A DNA stretch of 64,000 nt from an uncultured Acidobacteriota bacterium (GTDB taxonomy: Bacteria; Acidobacteriota; UBA6911; RPQK01; JAJDTT01). The stretch spans positions 62,001 to 126,000 of the forward strand of contig CATOST010000021.1 in assembly GCA_951812665.1 (NCBI GenBank), read 5' to 3'. This document shows, in pieces, positions 35,720-44,341 of this stretch. The number at the start of each line of letters is the position of its first letter. The first letter of the stretch is position 1. Under the pieces are notes generated by a model, which made no database searches, was not told the DNA's origin, and saw nothing but the letters and a program-made list of their open reading frames with translations. The position numbers and the translations under genes were made by a program.

Positions 35720-36997
35720 TCACCGGGAGGGCTTTCCGGAGGCTCGTTCCAGTTTCCAGAAGAACCCCTGCACCGATCCCAGGGTCCGGTCCCCCCGGGG
35801 CTCCGCCATGATCTTGTACGCGGTGAAGAAGCGATCGAGCTCCAGCTCGATGGTGGCCGCGCCGACGATCTCCAGAAATTGCGTGGACTGATTCATCCGC
35901 TTGGTCCCGCTCCGGGTACCGTCCACCCAGGTCCTGCCTCCGTCCAGGCTGATCCGGGCACAGGTCGCGGGGACGGGGGGAACCGAGTCATGGTAGTAGC
36001 CGGTATTGTGGGTCACGACAACCACATTGTTCGTGGTCCAAAGGATGGCGCCGCGGTGAGCGTAGTAACCGGCGTAGCTGCCAGGGACCTCCCGGAAGCT
36101 GCGTCCGCCGTCGGTCGACTCCAGCAACAAGCCCCCCTTCCAGAGCCACTCGGCTCCGGAAAAACGAGTCCCCCAGATGAGGGCCTCCTTCTCCGCCTGT
36201 TCCCGGTCTTCTGCCGGGAGCAACAGCCGCTGCTTGCGGGTCATGGCCAGGATGCGGTCCGGTTCGCCGGGGTCGGCGGCGTAGTCGGTCTCGGTGGCGT
36301 GCAGGTGAACGACGGTCGGATCGCCCCAGGTCTCTCCCCCGTCCCGGGACCGGACCAGAACGTCGCGGATCCCGGGGCGTGACTGGTCCTCTTGCCCGTA
36401 GTCCTCCCAATCGGAATAGCGCATGCTGGCCGAGAACATGAGCGTCCCATCGGGCCTCTGGACGAAGTTGGGGTAGCAGGCCGCCACATCCATCGAAGTG
36501 TAGGGATCCTCGGGCGCTCCGGGGGAGAATTGGCCATACTCGAACGGGCGGCTCTTCCAGGTCATACCCCCGTCGTCGGAATGGGAGAGAAAAACCGTCC
36601 TGTCCACGTCCGGATCTTCCTTTTTCCCGTACAGTCGCAACTGCTGGTGCAGCATCCAGAGGCGTCCGTCACGAGTGATGCCGAAACCGGACGCGAATTG
36701 CCGCGGCGGCGCCTCCTTTAAGTTCAGGGGAATGACGGTCCACGTTTTCCCTCCGTCGGTGCTCTTGGCCAATCCCCGCGAGAGGTCCGCGGACTGGGTG
36801 TTCAAGTAGAGGGTGCCGTCGGGATGACGGAGCAACTTCATCATTCCGGCGGCTCTGCCCACGGGCAGGATCTGCAAACTCTTGCCCAGCTTGATCTTGA
36901 TCCGATGATCGGGCCCGGCGTTTGGTTCCGTCCCCGAATCACAGGCGGGAGAGATGACAAGCAGGAAAACGACGGCCGGAAAAGAGATGTGTCTCAT
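35720..36997 (-). CDS. sialidase-like (BNR/Asp-box) lipoprotein, paralogue
   Basis: The ATG at 36997 behind GGAGG gives a lipoprotein leader (MRHISFPAVVFLLVISPAC). The 425-residue protein has four Asp-boxes: STDGGKTW, HSDDGGMTW, STDGGRSF and SLDGGRTW. It aligns along its length with the convergent gene at 34370 (shared blocks LRHPDGTLYLNT/VRHPDGTIFVNT, ITRDGRLWMLHQ, RPDGTLMFSAS and ESTDGGRSFREVPG). The two are an old duplication, now tail to tail. The enzyme class is uncertain for both. Confidence 0.8.
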   Translation of the reverse strand: MRHISFPAVVFLLVISPACDSGTEPNAGPDHRIKIKLGKSLQILPVGRAAGMMKLLRHPDGTLYLNTQSADLSRGLAKSTDGGKTWTVIPLNLKEAPPRQFASGFGITRDGRLWMLHQQLRLYGKKEDPDVDRTVFLSHSDDGGMTWKSRPFEYGQFSPGAPEDPYTSMDVAACYPNFVQRPDGTLMFSASMRYSDWEDYGQEDQSRPGIRDVLVRSRDGGETWGDPTVVHLHATETDYAADPGEPDRILAMTRKQRLLLPAEDREQAEKEALIWGTRFSGAEWLWKGGLLLESTDGGRSFREVPGSYAGYYAHRGAILWTTNNVVVVTHNTGYYHDSVPPVPATCARISLDGGRTWVDGTRSGTKRMNQSTQFLEIVGAATIELELDRFFTAYKIMAEPRGDRTLGSVQGFFWKLERASGKPSR

Positions 36998-37128
36998 GGC
37001 GCCTCCGGCAACGAGGCTACCAGATCCAGAAAACCCCTTCTTCCCGGGGCCGCGCGTCGAGGCATTGGAGGAAACGTCGACGACAGGAGGAAAGCCACCT
37101 TTATTTGGGACTGCTAGAATAGTCTCCA

Positions 37129-38709
37129 ATGAGACGGTCGTTCAGTGCCGGTGTCTGTTGCCTTCTGGTCTTGCTCGTCTCCGTCCCGGCGGTTCCCTCT
37201 TCGGACGGAAAGAGCATGTTCCTGCGCATTCTGGTGGTAAGCAACCTGTCTTTGGCCCAACAGATCCTCCAGGAACTGAACCGCGGGGCATCATTTGCGA
37301 ATCTGGCGCGCCGACATTCCATCGACCGTACGGCTGCGGACGGCGGTTATCTGGGAAGTATTTCCCTGACCCGGATGAACCGCGAGTTTCAACAGGCCGC
37401 CGCGGGGCTGGGTCCCGGTGCCTACAGCTCCATTTTCCGTTCCGGTTACGACTACGCGTTGCTCTACCGCATGCCGGCTGATTTCCAGGAGCGGGCTCGC
37501 CGTCTGGAGGAAGAGGGAGACCGGTTGCGCGAGGAGCGGGAGTGGAAGCGAGCGATTGAGGTCTACCGCGAGGCTTTGGTGTTGGACCCCGACTTTGCCG
37601 ACGCCTTCGCCAAACTCGGCTCCTCTTACGCCCGGGTGGAAAAGTTGTCAGAGGCCCGGACGGCCCTCTTCCGAGCCTACCGGCTCGCCCCCGATTCAGG
37701 CCGGGTCCGTTACGCCTTGGGGAAGTTTCTGGTCGCTCAGGGACAATTGCGGGAAGCCGCCGAGCACTTGAGAAGCGCGGCGGATCTGGACCCCGACCTG
37801 ACCCAGCTCGCCGCAGTCGAGATCTCGGCGGGACAGGTGGAACAGGCTCTGAAACGCACTCCTCACGATCCCAAGCTGCTCATTCTCAAGTCCAGGCTCT
37901 CCTTCGAGCGGGGCGACCTGGAGTTGTCTTCGGCAGTTCTGGAGAAGGTGGATCGGAAAAAGCTCGATAATGAATTGAGCTTGAGGCTGGCGGAGCAGCT
38001 CTTCTGGTTGGCGCGCTCCGACGAAGCCCTCACCTTCCTGAACCGACTGAACCTCAGTCCGGACGAACAAGAGGAAGCGGCCCGGATACTCATTCGATTC
38101 AAGTACAACGACGAGGGGGAGCGGTTTCTCAAGTCCCTCAACTCCTCCTCGGCCCAGTTGAAATTGGTCGACCTCTATGGAAACCAGAGCCGCTTCCCCG
38201 AGGCGAAAGCAGTCCTTGAAAGGGTCACGGCGCTGGATCCAGGGAACTGGGAGGCCCACTACTATCTGGGCTCCACCCTGAACTCGCTGGATCAATTCGA
38301 AGAAGCCTCCGATGCACTGTTGGCGGCGCTCCGGCTTCAACCCAATCAGGAGGAAATCTATCATCAGTTGGCCGACGTCAACTCCAGGTCCGGTCAGACG
38401 CCGACGGCCCTGGATTGGCTGGACAAAGGAATCAGGCTGCACCCTGATTCCTTCATACTCCATCTGGAGAAGGGACGTATCTTAATGAAGGGGAAGGAGA
38501 TCGGAGGCGCCCTTGAACATCTCCGGAAGGCTCTGGCCCAAAGACCCGACCACGTGGAGTCCCACTATTTGCTGGGAAGGCTCCACCACCGGATGAAAAA
38601 TCCTGCCACCGCCCGGAAGTACTTCGACCGGTTCGACATGCTGCAGAAGCGAAAGCCTAAATCGAGCCGGAAGCCGGGCATGCGAAAGATCGATCCGAGT
38701 TTGCCTTAG
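37129..38709 (+). CDS. parvulin-type PPIase fused to TPR repeats
   Basis: The 526-residue protein has a signal peptide (GVCCLLVLLVSVPAVPS), then a PpiC/SurA-like rotamase segment at about 30-120 with LAQQILQELNRGASFANLARRHSI-type spacing, DGGYLGSISLTRM and LGPGAYSSIFRSGYDYALLYRM. A charged helix (residues 122-140) and about nine TPRs follow. It probably acts as a periplasmic folding helper or scaffold. It is the last chromosomal-type gene before the defence island and is divergent from the sialidase-like gene. Confidence 0.8.
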   Translation: MRRSFSAGVCCLLVLLVSVPAVPSSDGKSMFLRILVVSNLSLAQQILQELNRGASFANLARRHSIDRTAADGGYLGSISLTRMNREFQQAAAGLGPGAYSSIFRSGYDYALLYRMPADFQERARRLEEEGDRLREEREWKRAIEVYREALVLDPDFADAFAKLGSSYARVEKLSEARTALFRAYRLAPDSGRVRYALGKFLVAQGQLREAAEHLRSAADLDPDLTQLAAVEISAGQVEQALKRTPHDPKLLILKSRLSFERGDLELSSAVLEKVDRKKLDNELSLRLAEQLFWLARSDEALTFLNRLNLSPDEQEEAARILIRFKYNDEGERFLKSLNSSSAQLKLVDLYGNQSRFPEAKAVLERVTALDPGNWEAHYYLGSTLNSLDQFEEASDALLAALRLQPNQEEIYHQLADVNSRSGQTPTALDWLDKGIRLHPDSFILHLEKGRILMKGKEIGGALEHLRKALAQRPDHVESHYLLGRLHHRMKNPATARKYFDRFDMLQKRKPKSSRKPGMRKIDPSLP

Positions 38710-38939
38710 GAGTGGGGGTTTTCCTATCCCGACTTTCCCACAGTCAACAACTACCGAAGGTTAACGTTTTCAATGTTTTTCGGGTTCTTCGCCGAACCGG
38801 TTAAGTGGTTGACTCCCTATGTATGACATGCTAAACAGGCAACAAATAGGCAGCAGGTTCGGCTCCAGAAAGCTGACTCACTCTTCCCATTTTCTCTTGT
38901 TCCCCAGGTTCGGAACACATGGTGCTTGTACTGTGTCGA
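38710..38939. other. left border region of the island, no gene seen
   Basis: These 230 bases have a lower GC content than the genes to the left, which suggests foreign DNA. A small hairpin (GGTTC-ttcgcc-GAACC, about 38786-38802) is visible. I see no tRNA, repeat or direct match to the tRNA-like half at the other end of the island, so the exact border is not fixed. Confidence 0.4.
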
Positions 38940-41900
38940 TCAAAGACCGTAAATTGCTTGTTCGCGTTCTCTTTTCTTTGCCATGCGCTCCCGTTCGGCC
39001 ACAATCCGCGTGCCATACTCACCGATCTTAGCGATTCGGCAATCGTCGTCATTTTGTAAATCCTCGTAATGACACCGCAACTCCGCCCACATTTCGCTTT
39101 CGTTTCCTTGCCATGATCGTCCACCAGCTAGATTTGCACTCACAGCATCTTCGCAGGAATACCCACGATCCAGCGCTAGGATGGCCATATTCCTCCAATC
39201 GCCCTTGGGCTTACCCAGAAGCGGGGAAAGGTGGTAATACGTAAGTTTCTTCAACCGCAGAAGCTGACGATAGATGTCTGCGTTATTGTCAACCAAAGCG
39301 TCAATGATTTCCGGAAGACCCATTACTCTTTGGTGGGGTTGGATTGAGGTCAAGATACTGATCTTGTGAGCCGAATTTAGGGACGCGATGACTTTCTTTG
39401 CTGCTTTGCCGGCATGGTAGCTAAAAAAACTCTGGTCGGAGTCGAGGAACCGAACCAGCCATTCCACGGCTAAATCCGCATCGTTTCTTAGTATTTCGCC
39501 GGTCCAGTAGCTTTCGATCGAGGACAATCTGGCCTCGGCCGAGCGGAGAAACGCGCGCCGCCATGACTCGTTTAGCTGTATTTCGGTACGGGAGTGCCGA
39601 AACGCTTTCCAATGACCGATTGCTGCCGAGATTGCCGTGGACGCATTCGGCGACCGGAACATCTCGGAAAGCGCGGCTTGGGAAACCTCTCCCACAGTGC
39701 AGCAGTCGTCGACGAGATGCGGCGTTTCTCCGACCTTGGTGAGCGCTGAGAAAATCGTCTGCGGGGGCGCAGATTCACTGCAAATGGCGAACGTCACGCC
39801 CATAGCAACATAGAGTTCGTCGTCGAAGCAGTCGGATACAATCGGCCAGACGGGTTCGCCGGTCTCGCAAGCCTTGGAGAGGAACGGCTCTACTAGATCC
39901 GCCGGAAGTCGTTCGTGCATAAAGATTCTAAGTGTGGCCAATGGATCGGGATCTTCCGTGGCCAGCGCCCGACAAAACTCCGGCGTAAGACGCGGATAGG
40001 TGATACTTGAACGGCGTGCCTCCCTCTCAAACCGGCCCAGAAATCTAGCTATATCGTCCGCATCACGGTTTCTCCAACACTTCGCCAATTCTCGCGCGTT
40101 CTCGGCAAGGCGTTGGTGTTCGCGATCCAAATCTTCCATGTCCACGTCGTATGGAGCATGTGGATAGAGACATTCAAACTCTGCATCCAACGTCGTCGTG
40201 ACCGTCACCTCGGCGCTTTTGGCGCTTTCGACGATACGGTGCTGAATGCCGGGATATCGTCGAGAGGCTAAAGTCAGGTCGTTCAACATGATCGAAAGGA
40301 ATTGGTTCGCGGCGTCTCGCGTCCCTTCGTCGTCGATTAGGGGTGGATGGCGCCAATCCTCCACCAGCTCGAGGAGAATGGTCCATGGAATGTCGATCCC
40401 TTCGTTCACGATGGTCATAACCGCAGGCCACGAGGTTGCCAACGGACGGATGACACCGGCTCCCACCGTTGCTCTAGTGAACGTAATGCGTGTTCCGGCT
40501 CCGGGGTCGATCGTCGTGAAATCGAAGTTGGGTTCCAATACGAGACACATTGCAGCTATGGAAACGGAGGTATTCCGGGACTTTTTCCACCAAGCTTCGG
40601 TGCACTTCAACAACGTCTGCCGTCGATTCAGAGTTTCACCCCACCCACGGGAGTTCCCCCGCTCTATCCACAGTTTCAGTGGTCGCAGCATGGATTCTGA
40701 TACCACGCTAGTTTGGCACTCGTTTGCTATTTGAGACAGCAAAAGGGGAATCGCTTTCTCGGGAAGATGCGCAAGTGCGGGCTTGGCCAAGTCTTTGATG
40801 ATCTCCGGGTGTCGCGCTAGGGCGTAATTGGCAGTTTCCAGACCCACCGATGCGTACGTGGCCCAGAGAGCGTTTGAATTGGCCTCTTCGAGCAATCGCT
40901 CCAAGTTGGGCACAGTGGCGCCTCGGGCACAAGCACCAATGAGTGTCTCGATGGTGTCCGTCTGGTTTCGAATTGCGGAAAGAAAGCGGTCAATAGGCAG
41001 CGAACCTGGGTCGCCGAAGAAGACGCGTCGCACCAGTACCCATCGCATGGGGGGAGGTTCGACCGAAACTGCGGAGTCGCCACTTTCCGTTATGACTCCT
41101 GCTGCACCTAGCTTCGCCAACGCACTGCTGATTTCTAACAGAGGCATGCCGAGACGATCCGCGACGTCTTCTTTCCGAACTCCGGCATCTCCTCCAAGGG
41201 CGAATGGCGCCAGCAACCTCATCGATTCTATTCCGAGGACACGGTCTAGATCGGGCGCGACGCTTTCGACGAGACCTACACCGCTTGCGGCGTCGTGGAC
41301 ATCGCCGACGATACATAGATGGGCCAAAGTCGCCGCCAACCCCGGCCGGCCGGCGGCTTGGCTTCGAATGGAATACAGTAAATCGCTAGGTCCCCGTATT
41401 CCCACCGATTTGATTATTTCGATCATGGTGTCGGCGTCGATACGGTCCAGCGTGAGTGTATTGTGGTGCCCAATTTGCAAGTCGGACCGCACTCTTTCCG
41501 TCTCACCCGGCCAGCACGTCGCAATGATCCGAAAGTCTGCGTGTAATTCGCATCGAAGCTGGACAAGATTTCCGATGGACGTTGGGCGAACGTGCGCATC
41601 ATCCACGATCACAGCCTCTGGCTTAAGGGTGCGAAGGTCGTTGGCGATCTGCTCCCGATCTTCATCGACCAGGAAAAATACTGGTTCCTGTAGTGCCAGT
41701 GCTCTGAGGAGGAAGGTCTTCCCCGATCCCGGCTCGCCCACGATCAGGCGATCTCCGTGAGGCGCCTGAAGCCACTTCATCTCCCGTTCTCGACCAAGAA
41801 CCTCGTCACCAAGTACAGGACGCCGACTGACCGGAAACACACTCAACGCATGCGGCCTTCCTGTGACTCCGAGCAGGCGTTTGCACCATTGCGGATCGCG

Positions 41901-42503
41901 GTAAAGACGGCTCGCAAACCAGTCTTGATCGAAAGTTTGGACAAGCGTCACTTCTTTCTCCCGGGCGGCCCCGAAGAGTTTGCGCCGGATGGCAGGTGTG
42001 ATGCGCTGCGATGTCGCGAATAATGCTCGTTGCGGTTTCCATCCCGCGCGCATTGCGGAGTCCAGACTCTTTTTCAAGTTTCCGGTGAGGTTCGCTCCAG
42101 ACGTCACAATGAGAGGGAAAGGTTCCTGGTCGGGTCCGTCGGCGACCGCCCCATCGAAGCCGTCGTCTCGGCCGCCGCGTATCGGTACAAGCCCAGGCCA
42201 TTCCGTCTGGAGCAGATCGACGGCGCATTTCTCGAACGCTTGGGGGTCGAGACTGCCATTTAGACCATCCAAGACCGCCCGATGATGCGGGTCGATAACT
42301 ACGCCGGAATTCCTGGTGATCGCAGTTCCCGAAGGAAGTGATTGGGCAGCAGCTGACAGTCGGTCGGTCATGGCTGGCGAAACTCCCAACTCCCCCCTTT
42401 CCCAGCGTGCGACTGTGTTCGAATTGACGCCGACGATTTCGGCGAGTGCCTTTTGGGTGAGGCCGAGACGAGTGCGAAGCGCCCTGATTTCGATTCCGTT
42501 CAC
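38940..42503 (-). CDS. HTH + degenerate REase-like + P-loop NTPase protein (putative defence)
   Basis: I start at GTG 42503, which has GGAGG seven bases upstream; the frame is open to 42539. The 1187-residue protein has an XRE-type helix-turn-helix (residues 4-50, TRLGLTQKALAEIVGVNSNT), a restriction-endonuclease-like region (85-200) with GRDDGFDG (111-118) but IVTSG (132-136) where the catalytic QxK should be, a Walker A GEPGSGKT (256-263), Walker B AVIVDDAH (297-304) and a long helical C-terminal half of about 800 residues. This matches the STAND/NACHT-like plan of antiviral sensors, with DNA binding built in. I do not know a named system with this layout. It may repress itself through the operator at 42531. 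Confidence 0.75.
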   Translation of the reverse strand: MNGIEIRALRTRLGLTQKALAEIVGVNSNTVARWERGELGVSPAMTDRLSAAAQSLPSGTAITRNSGVVIDPHHRAVLDGLNGSLDPQAFEKCAVDLLQTEWPGLVPIRGGRDDGFDGAVADGPDQEPFPLIVTSGANLTGNLKKSLDSAMRAGWKPQRALFATSQRITPAIRRKLFGAAREKEVTLVQTFDQDWFASRLYRDPQWCKRLLGVTGRPHALSVFPVSRRPVLGDEVLGREREMKWLQAPHGDRLIVGEPGSGKTFLLRALALQEPVFFLVDEDREQIANDLRTLKPEAVIVDDAHVRPTSIGNLVQLRCELHADFRIIATCWPGETERVRSDLQIGHHNTLTLDRIDADTMIEIIKSVGIRGPSDLLYSIRSQAAGRPGLAATLAHLCIVGDVHDAASGVGLVESVAPDLDRVLGIESMRLLAPFALGGDAGVRKEDVADRLGMPLLEISSALAKLGAAGVITESGDSAVSVEPPPMRWVLVRRVFFGDPGSLPIDRFLSAIRNQTDTIETLIGACARGATVPNLERLLEEANSNALWATYASVGLETANYALARHPEIIKDLAKPALAHLPEKAIPLLLSQIANECQTSVVSESMLRPLKLWIERGNSRGWGETLNRRQTLLKCTEAWWKKSRNTSVSIAAMCLVLEPNFDFTTIDPGAGTRITFTRATVGAGVIRPLATSWPAVMTIVNEGIDIPWTILLELVEDWRHPPLIDDEGTRDAANQFLSIMLNDLTLASRRYPGIQHRIVESAKSAEVTVTTTLDAEFECLYPHAPYDVDMEDLDREHQRLAENARELAKCWRNRDADDIARFLGRFEREARRSSITYPRLTPEFCRALATEDPDPLATLRIFMHERLPADLVEPFLSKACETGEPVWPIVSDCFDDELYVAMGVTFAICSESAPPQTIFSALTKVGETPHLVDDCCTVGEVSQAALSEMFRSPNASTAISAAIGHWKAFRHSRTEIQLNESWRRAFLRSAEARLSSIESYWTGEILRNDADLAVEWLVRFLDSDQSFFSYHAGKAAKKVIASLNSAHKISILTSIQPHQRVMGLPEIIDALVDNNADIYRQLLRLKKLTYYHLSPLLGKPKGDWRNMAILALDRGYSCEDAVSANLAGGRSWQGNESEMWAELRCHYEDLQNDDDCRIAKIGEYGTRIVAERERMAKKREREQAIYGL

Positions 42504-42530
42504 GCAGATAACCTCCATCAAGTTGTAAAG

Positions 42531-42545
42531 TATACGCAACGTATA
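42531..42545. promoter_or_regulatory. operator-like palindrome upstream of the HTH-NTPase gene
   Basis: TATACG-CAA-CGTATA is a perfect inverted repeat lying 28 bases before the GTG at 42503. Its place and symmetry fit binding by an XRE-type dimer, probably the N-terminal HTH of the gene product. Confidence 0.5.
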
Positions 42546-42635
42546 TCACAGGTTCCAAGAAAGCAAGCGAAATCGCGCTGGGAGGGATACCCACGTTTCT
42601 CAGCTATCCGCCACCGACGGATCGCCTAGCCGGAA

Positions 42636-43190
42636 GTGCTGCTGCGGAGGCTGCTCTCTCTGGACTATGTGCTCGAATACCCGGAATTGTCCTGGCTGCC
42701 TACCGAACCGGAGAAGGTGGGTTGCTTCAAGCACCTGAGTATCCCACGTCGAAAGCTTCCCCGGCGAGTGTGCCGGGGGGCGGCGGGGAAGACCCGACGC
42801 GACTTCGCGCTCAAGCCGCCGATTGCCGTCGAGGCCGACCGGACCGTTTTCGTCCGTCTCGATCCGGGGCACTCGACCGACCAGGGCCTCCGTTCTTAGA
42901 GAGTGGCTCACCCGGGGCCTCTGGGCAGCGGGCCGAAACGATGCGGCGCCACTGGGCCAGCACCTCTGGTCCCAAGGCTCGAACGTCGGACTCATCGCTG
43001 GACCGGGAATGCCGCCGGATCAAACGCGCCGTCCCCACGTGGAATTCGGCCCTGTTCAACTCCTACGGCGGGGTGACGGCCGCACTGAAGCGGGCGGTCA
43101 AGCTGCAACCAGCGGCGGAGGGTCGCTCCTTCCAGGTCGTGATTGACGGTAAACACACTTGGCAGTCGCAAAGGCTTACGGAGGCTCGTT
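42636..43190 (+). pseudogene. degenerate gene relic of unknown family
   Basis: A coherent stretch (LDYVLEYPELSWLPTEPEKV, then RRKLPRRVCRGAAGKTRRDF and VFVRLDPGHSTDQGLRS) ends at a stop near 42899. Similar-looking protein sequence continues in the other two forward frames (WSQGSNVGLIAGPGM; ALFNSYGGVTAALKRAVKLQ; QVVIDGKHTWQSQRLTEA) up to about 43190. Two or more frameshifts are needed, so the gene is dead. I do not recognise the family. Confidence 0.4.
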
Positions 43191-43370
43191 TCGACTGTGC
43201 GTGAAGGGGTTCTCGTGCCGATCCGGGGGTGTGAATGGGACAAGCCGGGTGGATTCACAAATGGCTGTCCCGGCGATTCACAGATACGCTTTCCCCGATC
43301 TTTTTTCCTTTCATGCAGTTAAGGCCCCATCACCCCGGGTCTGCGGTGCCGATCGGGGAAATCGGAGGTG

Positions 43371-43467
43371 GACGGGAGCGACCCCCACTTATTGCTGCCC
43401 GGATCGGGCACGGCGGTGTTGCGCAAATCACATTTGCGTAACACCCCCTGGGAGGGTCGCTCCCGTC
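43371..43467. repeat. 97-bp nested palindrome
   Basis: GACGGGAGCGACCC at 43371-43384 is matched by its reverse complement at 43454-43467. Inside lies a second hairpin, GGTGTTGCGCAAAT-cac-ATTTGCGTAACACC, at about 43414-43444 with one mismatch. No gene is seen here. It may be a small mobile repeat. Confidence 0.6.
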
Positions 43468-43517
43468 CCATCAGTCCCTGCGGGAAGGCAACAGAGCACC
43501 GCGGAGGGCGCGGCGGA

Positions 43518-43733
43518 TCAACGAATGGGTCTAGCCTCCGGGTCTCGCTCGACGGCCAAGTTGCTCGACCTGTCGCCAATGGGTCGGTGTCGGCGCTCGA
43601 ATAGGCCCGTGTGCCGACAGGCCACTTCTACTTGGTTTCGGACCGTGTGGGCCAGCGATGCCTCCACGACCTTTCGGGGATGATCCGTCTCTTCGGCCGC
43701 CGAGTCCGGGAACGACGACCGAATACCGTGTGG
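43518..43733 (-). pseudogene. C-terminal relic of a P4-type tyrosine integrase
   Basis: The reading VPHGIRSSFPDSAAEETDHP, then RKVVEASLAHTVRNQVEVA and TGLFERRHRP, resembles the end of P4-type integrases (PHGFRSSFRDW...AAEETDHP...ALAH...AYARSDLFERRR). The HxxR box remains (HGIR), but the catalytic Tyr region reads ACRHTGLF, so the active Tyr is gone. No N-terminal part is present. It marks an older integration event inside the island. Confidence 0.6.
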
Positions 43734-43747
43734 CACGGCCGCGAACT

Positions 43748-44341
43748 TCAACTCTCTGATTCACCGTTGCGATCATCAATCATGGGGTTGAGGAAGCCCA
43801 CTGCACGTCCCTCTGAAAGCACGTACGCCCCGGTCATACGGAGCCACGGATGATGACGAGGCCCAGTTCCAAAGGCCGGCGATATCACGCGTTTCTCACC
43901 GTGGACAGCCCAGCAGAAGGTGAGCTTCTCACGGGCCAGAAACTCTCCAAGAAGATCTTCCCGGAGGAGCAAGGCGCTCGGCCCCTCCGCATGAACTGTT
44001 GGATCCTGTGCGGCGACTAGACCCGCTCCATCTGTGAAGTCGGCGCCATGCCCGCTCCACCGGATTCCGAGTCCGTTGACAAGGTCGGTGACGGGTAGGC
44101 GAAGTGTGTAACTCTCTTCGATGGAGCAGTCAAAGCCACTTGTCTCGCGCATATACTCGCTTGCGACGGTCCGGACCCTCACTGGGCAACCGTGGATTGG
44201 CTGGGTCCAGCCGGTATCACCGTAGTATGGATGCTGGAAGTAGCGAGAGGCCGGTGCCCAAGCATGCTCGCCTATGAACATTCCGTAGACGTTACCCGCC
44301 TCCGGCATCCACCGACGCGAAAAGTCGATCCCCTTGCCCAC
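43748..44341 (-). pseudogene. C-terminal part of the Avs2-like protein, out of frame
   Basis: This 197-codon frame overlaps the end of the Avs2-like gene and reads VGKGIDFSRRWMPEAGNVYG onward, ending GFLNPMIDDRNGESES. It has no sensible start or ribosome site of its own. Adding one A to GCAAGGGG near 44340 joins it in frame with the upstream gene (...AEAFLRWA-KGIDFSRRW...). The joined protein would have about 1,550 residues. The break is either a true mutation, an assembly error or, less likely, programmed slippage. Confidence 0.7.

Noticed and set aside
38706..38718. AGGAGTGGGGG shared in inverted form with 56814-56826 as island attachment sites
   Set aside because: Only 11 bases, low complexity, inverted rather than direct orientation, and not inside the tRNA-like part.
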